Assembly (NCBI GenBank): GCA_947627465.1
Contig: CANQWD010000012.1
Location: forward strand, 17,528 to 81,527
Direction of reading: 5' to 3'
Source of the DNA: an uncultured Clostridia bacterium
GTDB lineage: Bacteria > Bacillota > Clostridia > Oscillospirales > Ruminococcaceae
DNA: 64,000 nt
Shown in pieces: positions 1 through 8,237 of the stretch. Each line of letters begins with the position of its first letter. The first letter of the stretch is position 1. Under the pieces are notes generated by a model that ran no database searches, had not been told where the DNA came from, and saw only the letters and a list, made by a program, of their open reading frames with translations. A program made the position numbers and the translations under genes.

Positions 1-330
1 CAGATAACAAAGGATCATACGCACGTTCAGGATCTGCTCGACCGCCGTGAGATCACCGAGGAGATGATAAAAACTCACCCCGACCGCCATAAAATAACGC
101 GGGCTATCGGCGCGGAGGAATCCGTAACGCCCGATTATTTCGAGCTTCCGCTGAACGGCGGGGACAAGATCCTCCTCTGCTCGGACGGGCTTTCCTCTTA
201 CGGAAACGATATGGATATCTTGGATGTGTGCTTTGATTCAAAGCCCGAGGAATGCTGCGAAAACCTGATACGATACGCGCTTAATAGGGGCGGTCACGAC
301 AACGTTTCCGTCGCGCTTATCGCAACGTAA
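1..330 (+). CDS. prpC: PP2C-family Ser/Thr protein phosphatase, C-terminal part (5' cut by window)
   Basis: The frame is open from base 1 and reads ITKDHTHVQDLLDRREITEE before the first in-window ATG at 64, so the real start lies upstream. The fragment has the last conserved PP2C blocks: THPDRHKITRAIG, the metal-site block LLCSDGL, and the terminal GGHDNVSVALI with its metal-binding Asp. Family members dephosphorylate Ser/Thr residues modified by the partner PASTA kinase in the cytoplasm. The PASTA kinase gene follows, the arrangement known from Bacillus prpC-prkC, but here the two are 403 nt apart rather than overlapping and the kinase has its own promoter. Family and partner are certain; the N-terminus is not visible. 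Confidence 0.93.
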   Translation, partial: QITKDHTHVQDLLDRREITEEMIKTHPDRHKITRAIGAEESVTPDYFELPLNGGDKILLCSDGLSSYGNDMDILDVCFDSKPEECCENLIRYALNRGGHDNVSVALIAT

Positions 331-733
331 TAATTTTGTAATAATTTTCGGAATAATGAACAAAAATATATGACAGAGCGTTTGCTGTATTGGGAAAATG
401 GGTAAAATCAGGCATATAATTTGTCGGATTTTTAACAAAATTTTTGGTTTATTCACACTTTGCGGTGAAAATATGCCTTTGATTTTCAGAACACGATATT
501 GACTTTTTTAAAAATAAGTGGTATTATTTAGAGTGGAGAAAAGGAAATTCTCCGATATAATATATCGAATAAAGAAGAATTACGCGTCCGTACCATACGT
601 CGGGCGCGGCGGATAATGTTATCGGGCGGCGTAAAAGCCGCGTGCGTTCCTGTTTCTGACAAGATGATACGGAAACGATAACCGGCCGGCGTTATATAAG
701 TATGGAGAAGAAAAGGAGAACAGGCTCAAAGAT
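331..733. other. 403-nt intergenic region with promoter and structured leader
   Basis: No credible gene. It holds a promoter at 499-527 and then about 200 nt of leader with short GC-rich hairpins, for example GCGGC-gtaaaa-GCCGC near 635-650. The purine-rich AAAAGGAG near 712-719 lies about 15 nt before the kinase ATG, farther than usual. I recognise no riboswitch class. Confidence 0.6.
499..527 (+). promoter_or_regulatory. Promoter for the PASTA kinase operon
   Basis: TTGACT and TATTAT are separated by 17 nt. Transcription would start near 534 and leave a 200-nt untranslated leader before prkC. Confidence 0.6.
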
Positions 734-2962
734 ATGGACAACAACATCGGAAAAAAGCTGGACGGACGCTATGAGCTGTTAGAGCTTATCGGCGTAGGCG
801 GTATGGCGGACATATACCGCGCAAGGGATATTCAAGAGGAAAGAATAGTTGCCGTGAAGATACTCAAGACCGAGTATGCTGGCAGTGAGGAATTTCTGCG
901 CCGTTTCCGCAACGAAAGCAAGGCGATCGCGCTTTTAAGCCACCCGAATATAGTAAAGATCTATGACGTGGGCTTCACCGATAAGGTGCAGTTTATCGTT
1001 ATGGAGTACGTCGACGGCATTACGCTCGCCGATTATATTGAGCAGCAGGGCGTGCTGAAGTGGCGCGACGCGGTGCATTTTACCGTGCAGGTGCTGAAAG
1101 CGCTTCAGCACGCGCACGACAGAGGAATTGTTCACCGCGACATTAAAAGCTCGAACATCATGCTTTTGCGCGACGGCACCATAAAGGTGATGGATTTCGG
1201 CATTGCGCGCTTCAACCGCGAAAATAACAAGACGATGTCCGAAAAGACGATAGGCTCCGTGCACTATATCAGCCCCGAGCAGGCGCGCGGCGATATGACC
1301 GATGAGCGAAGCGATATATATTCCGTGGGCGTGGCGCTTTATGAAATGCTCACGGGTAAAAAGCCGTTTGACGGCGATACGCCCGTGGCGATAGCTCTTA
1401 TGCACATGCAGACCGAGCCGAAAAAGCCCTCCGAGATAAACGAGACTATTCCCGAGGGCTTGGAGCAAATAGTTTTGAGAGCTATGCAAAAAGAGCCGAA
1501 CTCGCGCTATCAGACGGCTCTCGAGATGATAACCGATCTTGAGGAGTTTAAAAAGAACCCGGGCATGGTATTCGATTATAAGTACAATTCCGCGGACGGC
1601 ACCCCGAAGTATTCGGGCGTAAATCCGCTTACGGAGCAAACTGCGTCTCGGCGCAAGAAAGCTCCCGAAGAGCCGGCTGAACCCGTGGTCATAGACGACG
1701 ACTATCTTGACGACGAGGTCGAGGAGGAAGAGCGCCGCAGTCCGATCATACCGATCTTGTTCGGCGTTGGAGCGGCTTTCGTTATCGTGGTCGTATTACT
1801 TATTCTGTGGCTCGTGGGAGACCGTTTGGGCGGACGAAACACGTCGTCTGGCGGAAACGCGGCTTCTCAATACGGAATAAGCATTGATTCAAACGGCGAG
1901 TTCACTATGCCCAACTTTATCGGAAAAACCTGGGATGAGGTCAGCAAGGATTTCCCCAATGACGAGGTTTTGAACCTTGTTCCTGAAGAGGAGTGGGGCG
2001 ACAAGCCTCAAGGCGAGATCATCGGTCAAGAGTTCCCTCAGGGAAGAAAGGTAAAGAAAGGCTCTTCGGTAATTATCAAGGTAAGCAAGGGCATAAGGCA
2101 GGTCGAGATCGAGGATATGTCCAACCGTTCCGCGGATGCCGCCAAAAAACAGCTTGAAAAGAGCGGCTTTGATGTCAGAATCACCAAGGAAGAAAATGAT
2201 AAAATAGCTAAGGATTATGTAGTAAAAACCGTTCCCGAGGCGCATACAATGGCAGAGGTGGGAAGCACGGTAACGTTGGTTGTAAGTTTAGGTCCCGACG
2301 ATAAGCCGTTCGCCGTTCCGAAGCTTGTTGATATGAAACAGGACGAGGCTACGAAGAAGTGCGAGGAGCTTGGTCTTAAGGTAAAGATAGAGCCCAAGGA
2401 CAGTCTCACCGAAAAGGACACCGTCATTGAGCAGAGCATTAAGGAAAACTCCATGGCAAGCAACGGCGATGAGATAACGCTTACCGTAAGTACGGGAGAA
2501 ATGCCCGATATCGAAAAAGAGGTCACTATCAGTCTGCCGCAGAATATTTCGGGAGACTTCAAGTTCCAGTATTATGTTGACGGCGTTCGCGACGACAGCG
2601 CTACCGAAACGCGCGACGTTGCTTCCGCTGCCGCTAAGACCCTGACATACAAGATGGTTGGCAAGGACGACGAAACGCATGAGCTTTCGATAAAGGTAAC
2701 TTGCGAGGCAACGGGCAAAGAGGGCACTTATCTTACCGTTAAAGTCGAGTTTAAGGACGGCGCGGGAACTGTTCTTCCCGATACGGAGGACAAGAACAGC
2801 AAGATCTTCAAGGAGCTGGCGTATGTCGAGCCGGAGCCGGAACCCGAGCCGGTATCTTCCGACATCGATACTTCGAGCAATACCTCCGAGGATAATTCCG
2901 AACCCGCGTCTTCAACAACCACATCCCAAACGACCTCAGATACCGGTGAAAGTGATGAGTAA
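734..2962 (+). CDS. prkC: PASTA-domain Ser/Thr protein kinase (PrkC/Stk type)
   Basis: Membrane kinase that senses cell-wall fragments and phosphorylates growth and division proteins. The kinase domain spans about residues 13-275: glycine loop IGVGGMADIY, VAVKIL with catalytic Lys42, HRDIKSSN with Asp136, DFG with Asp154 and the GSVHYISPEQARG activation segment. After an acidic linker, one membrane helix lies at about 336-362. Three PASTA repeats follow (about 390-455, 456-525, 526-590). A further roughly 100-residue beta-rich extracellular region and a Ser/Thr/Glu/Pro-rich tail bring it to 742 residues, longer than the roughly 650 of B. subtilis PrkC. The rsgA start overlaps its stop. The extra C-terminal region is unassigned. 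Confidence 0.96.
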   Translation: MDNNIGKKLDGRYELLELIGVGGMADIYRARDIQEERIVAVKILKTEYAGSEEFLRRFRNESKAIALLSHPNIVKIYDVGFTDKVQFIVMEYVDGITLADYIEQQGVLKWRDAVHFTVQVLKALQHAHDRGIVHRDIKSSNIMLLRDGTIKVMDFGIARFNRENNKTMSEKTIGSVHYISPEQARGDMTDERSDIYSVGVALYEMLTGKKPFDGDTPVAIALMHMQTEPKKPSEINETIPEGLEQIVLRAMQKEPNSRYQTALEMITDLEEFKKNPGMVFDYKYNSADGTPKYSGVNPLTEQTASRRKKAPEEPAEPVVIDDDYLDDEVEEEERRSPIIPILFGVGAAFVIVVVLLILWLVGDRLGGRNTSSGGNAASQYGISIDSNGEFTMPNFIGKTWDEVSKDFPNDEVLNLVPEEEWGDKPQGEIIGQEFPQGRKVKKGSSVIIKVSKGIRQVEIEDMSNRSADAAKKQLEKSGFDVRITKEENDKIAKDYVVKTVPEAHTMAEVGSTVTLVVSLGPDDKPFAVPKLVDMKQDEATKKCEELGLKVKIEPKDSLTEKDTVIEQSIKENSMASNGDEITLTVSTGEMPDIEKEVTISLPQNISGDFKFQYYVDGVRDDSATETRDVASAAAKTLTYKMVGKDDETHELSIKVTCEATGKEGTYLTVKVEFKDGAGTVLPDTEDKNSKIFKELAYVEPEPEPEPVSSDIDTSSNTSEDNSEPASSTTTSQTTSDTGESDE

Positions 2963-3896
2963 CGCGGGAGAAAAAATCAACATTTCATCCCTTACTTTTG
3001 AGGGTATGATAACAAAAGCGGTCGGAGGCGTCTACTATGTGGACGCCTTTGGCGGCGTTTATAAGGGCGAGAGCGTCAAGTGCGCCGTAAGAGGAATTTT
3101 CCGCGCACGCGGGATAAGCCCCGCCGCGGGTGATTTGGTGCGCGTTGAGGGCGACGATATCACCGAGCCTGTTATCGCTGAAATTCACGAGCGAAAAAAT
3201 TTCTTAGTGCGCCCGCCGCTTGCCAATTTGGACGTTATTGTTTTTGTAAACAGCACGGCGCAGCCGTCCGTCAATCGCTTTATTCTGGATAAGCTCATAG
3301 CTATCGCGGACAGCAAAAATATAGCGCCCGCGGTGGTTTTCACGAAGATAGATCTGGAGAACGCGGGCGATCTTCCCGATATTTACCGCTCTGTCGGAAT
3401 TCCCGTTTGTACGGTGGACAACACCACGGGCGAGGGCGCGGACGGCGTTCGCGAGCTTATAAAGGGCAAGACCGCGGCGTTTATCGGAAATTCGGGAGTG
3501 GGGAAGTCCAGCCTTTTGAACGTGCTTTATCCCGATTTGGAGCTTGATACCGCGCACATCAGCAAGAAATTGGGGCGCGGTCGGCATACGACGCGTCAAG
3601 TGGAGCTTTACAAAAAGGACGGCGGCTATATTGCCGACACGCCCGGCTTTTCTACGGTGGACACCGAGCGTTACGTGAGACTGTCCAAAGACGAGCTGCC
3701 CTCCGCGTTTCGCGAGTTTCGCGAGTTCTTGGGGGAATGTCAATTTGCCAACTGCGCACACGTCAAGGAAAAGGGCTGCGCCGTCCGCGCGGCAGTTGAC
3801 GCGGGCAAAATAGCGAGATCGCGCTACGAAAGCTATCTTCGTATGTACGAGGAAGCGGGAAAAATAAACGATTGGGAAGCCAAAGGCGGTAAATAA
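2955..3896 (+). CDS. rsgA: Ribosome small subunit-dependent GTPase RsgA
   Basis: Late 30S ribosome assembly GTPase. It shows the circularly permuted order typical of RsgA: OB-fold region (about 20-75), G4 block VVFTKIDL, G1 GNSGVGKSSLLN, G3 DTPGFS, then the C-terminal zinc site CQFANCAHVKEKGC. I chose ATG 2955, inside the ATGAGTAA overlap with the prkC stop; the frame extends to 2823 but that part is prkC read out of frame. An alternative is ATG 3006 (296 residues), which also fits the family. In Bacillus the order is prpC-prkC-rsgA-rpe-thiN; rpe is missing here between rsgA and the thiamine pyrophosphokinase. Confidence 0.94.
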   Translation: MSNAGEKINISSLTFEGMITKAVGGVYYVDAFGGVYKGESVKCAVRGIFRARGISPAAGDLVRVEGDDITEPVIAEIHERKNFLVRPPLANLDVIVFVNSTAQPSVNRFILDKLIAIADSKNIAPAVVFTKIDLENAGDLPDIYRSVGIPVCTVDNTTGEGADGVRELIKGKTAAFIGNSGVGKSSLLNVLYPDLELDTAHISKKLGRGRHTTRQVELYKKDGGYIADTPGFSTVDTERYVRLSKDELPSAFREFREFLGECQFANCAHVKEKGCAVRAAVDAGKIARSRYESYLRMYEEAGKINDWEAKGGK

Positions 3897-3925
3897 TGAA
3901 GCCATGAGGCGTTAGGAAGTAAAAA

Positions 3926-4543
3926 ATGGAAAATAAAGTAAAAACCTGTTCGATAATATGCGGCGCTCCCTGCAAGGTTATAAAGGATTATGTCGACGGT
4001 TACATAATCGCGGCGGACAGCGGATTGGACCGCTGCCTTGAAGCTTCGATAAAGCCCGATATGGTGGTGGGGGACTTTGACAGCGTAAAATCGGGAGTGC
4101 CCAAAGGCGTCGAAGTTTTGCGCGTCAAGCCCGAAAAGGACGACACCGATACCATTTTGGCGGCGCGTACCGCTTTGGAGCGCGGCTACAAAGAGCTGCG
4201 GTTTTTCTGTTCGTTCGGCGGCAGAGTAAGTCACTCGCTGGCAAATTTGCAGACGCTTGTTTTTTTGAAACGGAAGAAGATCGGCGCGGCTATGTTCGGA
4301 GAAAACTGCGTTGCGTTTCTGTTAAGCAAGCAAACCGTCAGGATACCGAAATTCGACGGCTGCTTGTCGGTATTTGCTTTGGAGAAGTCCGCGTTGGTAA
4401 GCGAAAGCGGCGTAAAATATCCGCTGTCCAAGCGCGAGCTTTCCGACGCGTTTCCGTTGGGCGTCAGCAACGAGATAACGGCGGACTACGCGGAAATTTC
4501 AGTGCACTCGGGGCTTTGCGCTGTGGTCTTGGAGAGCGTATGA
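3926..4543 (+). CDS. thiN: Thiamine diphosphokinase
   Basis: Transfers pyrophosphate from ATP to thiamine to give the cofactor ThDP. The 205-residue length is usual. Visible family motifs are AADSGLDRC, KPDMVVGDFDSV (metal-binding aspartates), EKDDTDTILA, the GGRVSHSLANLQTL block and a C-terminal GVSNEI segment. It lies 29 nt after rsgA, so it is likely co-transcribed with the kinase operon as in other Firmicutes. AGGAAG stands just upstream of the ATG. Confidence 0.93.
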   Translation: MENKVKTCSIICGAPCKVIKDYVDGYIIAADSGLDRCLEASIKPDMVVGDFDSVKSGVPKGVEVLRVKPEKDDTDTILAARTALERGYKELRFFCSFGGRVSHSLANLQTLVFLKRKKIGAAMFGENCVAFLLSKQTVRIPKFDGCLSVFALEKSALVSESGVKYPLSKRELSDAFPLGVSNEITADYAEISVHSGLCAVVLESV

Positions 4544-4632
4544 GTTCGTCTCTTCGGCGCTTGGAACAGCATAAAGCGGACAACGGACTGTCGGCGCTTT
4601 ACGTGGAATTTCCGCGTCTGCCGAAAACTCTA

Positions 4633-4661
4633 TTGACAAATTTTGGACGTTGATGTATAAT
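4633..4661 (+). promoter_or_regulatory. Consensus sigma-A promoter for ilvA
   Basis: Perfect TTGACA and TATAAT hexamers with a 17-nt spacer, about 100 nt upstream of the ilvA start. Confidence 0.85.
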
Positions 4662-4758
4662 AAATAATGTGTGATGCCAAATTGATGATCGACAAATTAC
4701 GTTTGTTCAATAATTGTGCATTAAAGGCAATTCTGCTTATGTTTTGGAGGAAATAAAA

Positions 4759-5961
4759 ATGCTTACACTCGATACCGTTTATAAAGCAAGTCATGTACTT
4801 AAAGAAGTCGCGAGAAAAACCGACCTCATTAAAGCTCCGAAGATAAATCCCGAAGCCGACGTTTACCTTAAGACCGAGAATTTGCAGGTGACAGGCTCGT
4901 TTAAAGTGCGCGGCGCGTATTACAAGATCTCTACGCTCTCCGAGGAGGAGAAGAAAAAAGGCGTTATCGCGTGCAGTGCGGGAAACCACGCTCAGGGCGT
5001 AGCGCTTGCGGCGACAAAAGCGGGCATAAAGTCGCTTATTTGTCTGCCCGACGGCGCGCCGATATCCAAGGTCGAGGCGACTAAGGGATACGGCGCGGAG
5101 GTATGCCTTGTGCCGGGCGTTTATGACGACGCTTACAACAAGGCTTTGCAGCTTCGCGACGAAAAAGGCTACACGTTCATTCATCCGTTCGATGACGAGG
5201 ATGTAATAGCGGGTCAGGGCACGATAGCCCTCGAGCTTTTGGAGCAGCTTCCCGACATGGACGCGGTCGTCGTTCCGATAGGCGGCGGCGGACTTATTTC
5301 GGGCGTAGCGTTCACGATAAAATCGCTGAACCCGAAGATAAAGGTCTATGGCGTTCAGGCGGCGGGCGCGCCGTCTATGCTGAACTCGATAAAGGACGGA
5401 AAACGCGAGCGCTTGGAAAAAGTCGCGACTTTGGCGGACGGCATTGCCGTTAAAGAGCCGGGTGAAAACACGTTCGAGCTTGTAAATAAATACGTTGACG
5501 ACATAGTAACAGTCACCGAGGACGAGATATCCTGCGCTATCCTCTCGCTCATCGAGCAGCAGAAGCTCATCGCGGAGGGCGCGGGAGCCGTTCCCGCGGC
5601 GGCGGTCATGTTCAACAAAATTCCCGTCAAGGGCAAGAAAGTGGTTTGTCTTGTTTCGGGCGGCAACATTGATGTAACGATACTCAGCCGCGTTATCCGC
5701 AGAGGTTTGTACAAGAGCGGACGCGCTTCTCTCTTGACTATAGAGCTTGTGGACAAGCCCGGTCAGCTTGTCGGCGTATCGAAAATAATCGCCGACCTCG
5801 GCGGCAACGTTACGGGAGTTCACCACGAACGCGCCGACGAGGGAGAGAACATCAGCGGCTGTTTCCTGCGCATTCAGCTTGAAACGCGCAATTTCGAGCA
5901 CCTCCAGCAGATAAAGACCGCGCTTTCTGAAGCGGGATTTAAGGTAATTGACAATGTATAA
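4759..5961 (+). CDS. ilvA: Threonine ammonia-lyase with C-terminal ACT domain
   Basis: PLP enzyme deaminating threonine to 2-oxobutyrate and ammonia through an enamine/imine intermediate. The PLP lysine is Lys49 in TGSFKVRGAYYK; SAGNHAQGVA and the glycine-rich phosphate loop VPIGGGGLISG are present. An ACT domain occupies about residues 325-400 (LTIELVDKPGQLVGVSKIIA). The ATG at 4759 follows GGAGG by a normal distance; the frame is open from 4714 but has no ribosome site there. At 400 residues it fits the short clostridial IlvA/TdcB type rather than the 510-residue two-ACT form. A repeat of TTGACAATT units overlaps its last codons. RidA, which clears its reactive product, lies three genes on. 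Confidence 0.95.
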   Translation: MLTLDTVYKASHVLKEVARKTDLIKAPKINPEADVYLKTENLQVTGSFKVRGAYYKISTLSEEEKKKGVIACSAGNHAQGVALAATKAGIKSLICLPDGAPISKVEATKGYGAEVCLVPGVYDDAYNKALQLRDEKGYTFIHPFDDEDVIAGQGTIALELLEQLPDMDAVVVPIGGGGLISGVAFTIKSLNPKIKVYGVQAAGAPSMLNSIKDGKRERLEKVATLADGIAVKEPGENTFELVNKYVDDIVTVTEDEISCAILSLIEQQKLIAEGAGAVPAAAVMFNKIPVKGKKVVCLVSGGNIDVTILSRVIRRGLYKSGRASLLTIELVDKPGQLVGVSKIIADLGGNVTGVHHERADEGENISGCFLRIQLETRNFEHLQQIKTALSEAGFKVIDNV

Positions 5962-5977
5962 TTGACAATTGACAATT
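5946..5977. repeat. 32-bp TTGACAATT repeat, copy 1
   Basis: Three TTGACAAT units overlapping the last codons and stop of ilvA. Matches 37417-37448 at 30 of 32 bases. Confidence 0.7.
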
Positions 5978-5994
5978 ATTGTCGAGAGGTTGAT

Positions 5995-6534
5995 ATGCTG
6001 TTTATACAGGAAGTTGTTTTGTTATACACCAAAGCCGTGAGAAATTCCAACGCCGCGAACGTCCGCCGCGCCGTGAAGTTTTTGCCCGTTGAGTTCGACA
6101 AGTCCGGTATCACGGACGAGATCTTATTCAATAAAGTGAATTTGTTCCAAACACCCGAGGGTTTAAAGGAGCAGCGGAACGCTGTTAAAATTTACGGTGA
6201 AAACGCGCTGTTTACGGGCAGATTTTCCGATTTTTTCGGATACCGCGTTTTCGTGAAAAGAATGGGCGGCAGTCAAGGCGGCTATGAGATACTCTACACC
6301 GACAAGGTTCAGCGCGGCTACATAAAAAGCAAATTCGCGCTGACGAACGGGCAGAGCGGGCGCATAGTCTATAACGAAAGGTACAGTAATTGGGATTGCC
6401 CGTGGCTTTACTATTTGACTACGTTCAATTTCGTATGCGCGGACAAGAACGATTTTAAGCCGAAGATTTTCTTTAACAAAAACCCCGACTTTACGTTTAC
6501 CGATATGAAACCATTGCGGTACAGCGGCTTTTGA
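5995..6534 (+). CDS. Hypothetical protein, 179 aa
   Basis: I do not recognise the family. The ATG at 5995 follows GAGAGG; the frame is open from 5962 but that section is the TTGACAATT repeat. The predicted protein is soluble, with no signal or membrane helix, and rich in Phe, Lys and Tyr (FFGYRVFVKRMGGSQGGYE, then WDCPWLYYLTTFNFVCADKN). It is followed without a gap by the DUF2625 gene, whose ribosome site overlaps its stop, so the two are probably translated together. Function cannot be inferred beyond this pairing. Confidence 0.75.
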   Translation: MLFIQEVVLLYTKAVRNSNAANVRRAVKFLPVEFDKSGITDEILFNKVNLFQTPEGLKEQRNAVKIYGENALFTGRFSDFFGYRVFVKRMGGSQGGYEILYTDKVQRGYIKSKFALTNGQSGRIVYNERYSNWDCPWLYYLTTFNFVCADKNDFKPKIFFNKNPDFTFTDMKPLRYSGF

Positions 6535-6545
6535 AAGGAGCGCCT

Positions 6546-7130
6546 ATGGAACTTCGCGATATGCTGTTAAACGGCAAAAACCGAGTAGAGATAATTCCCG
6601 TCGACGAGCCTTGCGCGGCTATCAACGCGGAATATTATCAAGCGGACGGCTCGACGAATTTCGGGCTGCTGATAAACGAGTGCGGCGGCGTTACCGCAAA
6701 CAACGTAATTCGGCTGCTCGGCAGCAACCGCGACCCGAATTTCCGCGATATAAATATGTTCAACATAAAGTTCGGCGGCGCGGGATTTTTGATACTCGGC
6801 GACGATATTTTCGGCGGGATATTCGCGGTAAATTTCGGGGCGTTTTCGGAGAATTTGGGAAGCGTGTTCTATTTCGCGCCCGACACTCTCGAATGGGAGG
6901 ACTTGGAGCTTCAATTGTCGGGATTTTTCGCGTGGCTCAAAGACGGCGATTTAGCGCAGTATTACGGGCAGTTTTCCGCGGAGGAATACGAAAAGCTGCG
7001 CTCAATGAACGTCAAGTTCAACGAGGTTTTGCACATTCTGCCGCCGCAATGGAGCGCGGAATTTAAAACCGAGTCGCACGACGTCCGCGCGATTGACATT
7101 AACGGATATTACAGATCGGTTTTTCAATAA
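6546..7130 (+). CDS. DUF2625 family protein
   Basis: A 194-residue cytosolic protein resembling DUF2625: an N-terminal MELRDMLLNG segment, NVIRLLGS in the middle, then the characteristic ILGDDIFGGIFAVNFGAF and FYFAPDTLEWEDLELQ blocks ending in a FFAWLKDGDLAQYY segment. The family has no established activity. AAAGGAG overlaps the previous stop and sets the start at 6546. It sits with a small unknown gene between ilvA and ridA, so it is an insertion in an otherwise functional pair. The assignment rests on remembered family motifs and would need a profile search. Confidence 0.8.
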   Translation: MELRDMLLNGKNRVEIIPVDEPCAAINAEYYQADGSTNFGLLINECGGVTANNVIRLLGSNRDPNFRDINMFNIKFGGAGFLILGDDIFGGIFAVNFGAFSENLGSVFYFAPDTLEWEDLELQLSGFFAWLKDGDLAQYYGQFSAEEYEKLRSMNVKFNEVLHILPPQWSAEFKTESHDVRAIDINGYYRSVFQ

Positions 7131-7154
7131 GCGGTCAGCCCTAAATTCGATATA

Positions 7155-7181
7155 TATCTCCCCGCCGCAGGCGGGGAGATA
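7155..7181 (+). terminator. Perfect hairpin before ridA
   Basis: A 12-bp stem (TATCTCCCCGCC with a gca loop). No U-run follows, so it may be an attenuator or RNA-stability element rather than a terminator. Confidence 0.45.
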
Positions 7182-7246
7182 AGGATATACAACATTTGGG
7201 AAAAGAGCAATCGTCGTTTCCCTTAAAATTGAAAGGAGATTTTACT

Positions 7247-7618
7247 ATGAAAGACGTACACATCACCAACGCGCCCGAGGCTATCGGACCGTACACTCAA
7301 GCGAAGATAGTAGGGGAGCGCGTGCTCACCTCGGGGCAGATCCCGATCGACCCCGCGACGGGCGATCTCGTTTCGGGCGGTATCGAGGACCAGACCAAGC
7401 GCGTTTGCGAGAACTTAAAAGCCGTGCTTGAAGCGGCAGGAAGCTCGCTCGAAAAAGTCATCAAGACCAACTGCTACTTAAAAGACATCGGCGACTTCGC
7501 GGCGTTCAACGCGGTCTACGCGGAGTATTTTACCGGAAAACCCGCACGTTCCTGCGTAGGCGGCTTGCAGATACCCAAGGGCGCTTTGGTTGAGGTTGAG
7601 GTTATCGCGGAGATTTAA
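7247..7618 (+). CDS. ridA: RidA family 2-iminobutanoate/2-iminopropanoate deaminase
   Basis: Small cytosolic enzyme that hydrolyses the enamine/imine products released by PLP dehydratases such as IlvA. The 123 residues carry APEAIGPYTQA, SGQIPIDPATG and the C-terminal RSCVGGLQIPKGALVEVEVIA with the conserved substrate-binding Arg. Start 7247 follows GAAAGGAG. Its stop TAA is made from a TA target dinucleotide plus the first A of a mobile element that begins at 7618. Confidence 0.96.
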   Translation: MKDVHITNAPEAIGPYTQAKIVGERVLTSGQIPIDPATGDLVSGGIEDQTKRVCENLKAVLEAAGSSLEKVIKTNCYLKDIGDFAAFNAVYAEYFTGKPARSCVGGLQIPKGALVEVEVIAEI

Positions 7619-7791
7619 GGCAACACCGCACAAAGACCGCCCTACGGGCTTTGCCGCCCGCTTGCTTGCAAATTTTCCGTCATTTTTGCCCAAAATCTCC
7701 TCATAGGCGCCAGCATTATTCGTCGATTTTGTGCAATCTGACGAAAAATTAGGCGACGCAATCGGACGACAATCTCTGTGCGGTGTTGCCT
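7618..7791 (+). mobile_element. Family 1 miniature inverted-repeat element, copy 1 (174 bp)
   Basis: Begins AGGCAACACCGCACAA and ends TTGTGCGGTGTTGCCT-like (TCTGTGCGGTGTTGCCT), flanked by TA on both sides (7616-7617, 7792-7793). No reading frame. Its interior (CCGCCCGCTTGCTTGCA, CGCAATCGGAC) matches the other copies. The TA duplication is what IS630/Tc1-mariner-mobilised elements leave; that assignment is inference. Confidence 0.88.
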
Positions 7792-7930
7792 TAAATTCAT
7801 ACATCGTGGGCGGCGAATTTGGGTTTGCCGCCTATCGTGTGTTTGGACTTCGGAGATCTTCGTGATTGAGCATGTAATTCACAGTTTCACGGATTTTTAT
7901 GAAAAATTTGTGAAAATCACAAAAAAGCAC

Positions 7931-7959
7931 TTGAATTGTTGAAAACTTTGTGCTATAAT
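7931..7959 (+). promoter_or_regulatory. Promoter upstream of the GGDEF-EAL gene
   Basis: TTGAAT and TATAAT with a 17-nt spacer; leaves a roughly 270-nt leader. Confidence 0.6.
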
Positions 7960-8040
7960 ATACACGGAACATAAGAGTGTATTTATGAGTTTAAATATAT
8001 AGTAAAAAGCTCAAATTTGCAATCGTCAAACCATACGCGC

Positions 8041-8061
8041 GGGGAGATACTGAACAGGCTC
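8041..8061. mobile_element. Solo right end of a family 2 element
   Basis: GGGGAGATACTGAACAGGCTC followed by TAA is identical to the right end of the copies at 35841 and 53104. No clear left end lies within 250 nt, so this looks like a deletion remnant. Confidence 0.65.
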
Positions 8062-8237
8062 TAAGGAAGTTCCGATTTATCAGCACTTACCTAACAGACG
8101 CTTAAAATAACAATGTTTAATCAAAACCGTGCAATTTATGTAATTTATTTGGAAAAACAGCAGTATAATAGTTTTTGTGCGGCGTAAACAGCGCGCCGTG
8201 CGATTTGTTGCGGTAAATCCCCAAAGAGGTGATTTTA

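Larger units (their letters stand above)
7792..8237. other. Intergenic leader region upstream of the GGDEF-EAL gene
   Basis: No gene. Contains a promoter at 7931-7959 and a solo right end of a family 2 element at 8041-8061, then AT-rich leader. AAAGAGGTG precedes the ATG at 8238. Confidence 0.6.

Noticed and set aside
4540..4653. 37-codon frame overlapping the thiN stop by ATGA
   Set aside because: No ribosome site beyond the overlap, no conservation that I can judge, and it runs into the ilvA promoter.
8163..8170. TATAAT near 8163 as a second promoter for the GGDEF-EAL gene
   Set aside because: No acceptable -35 at 16-18 nt.
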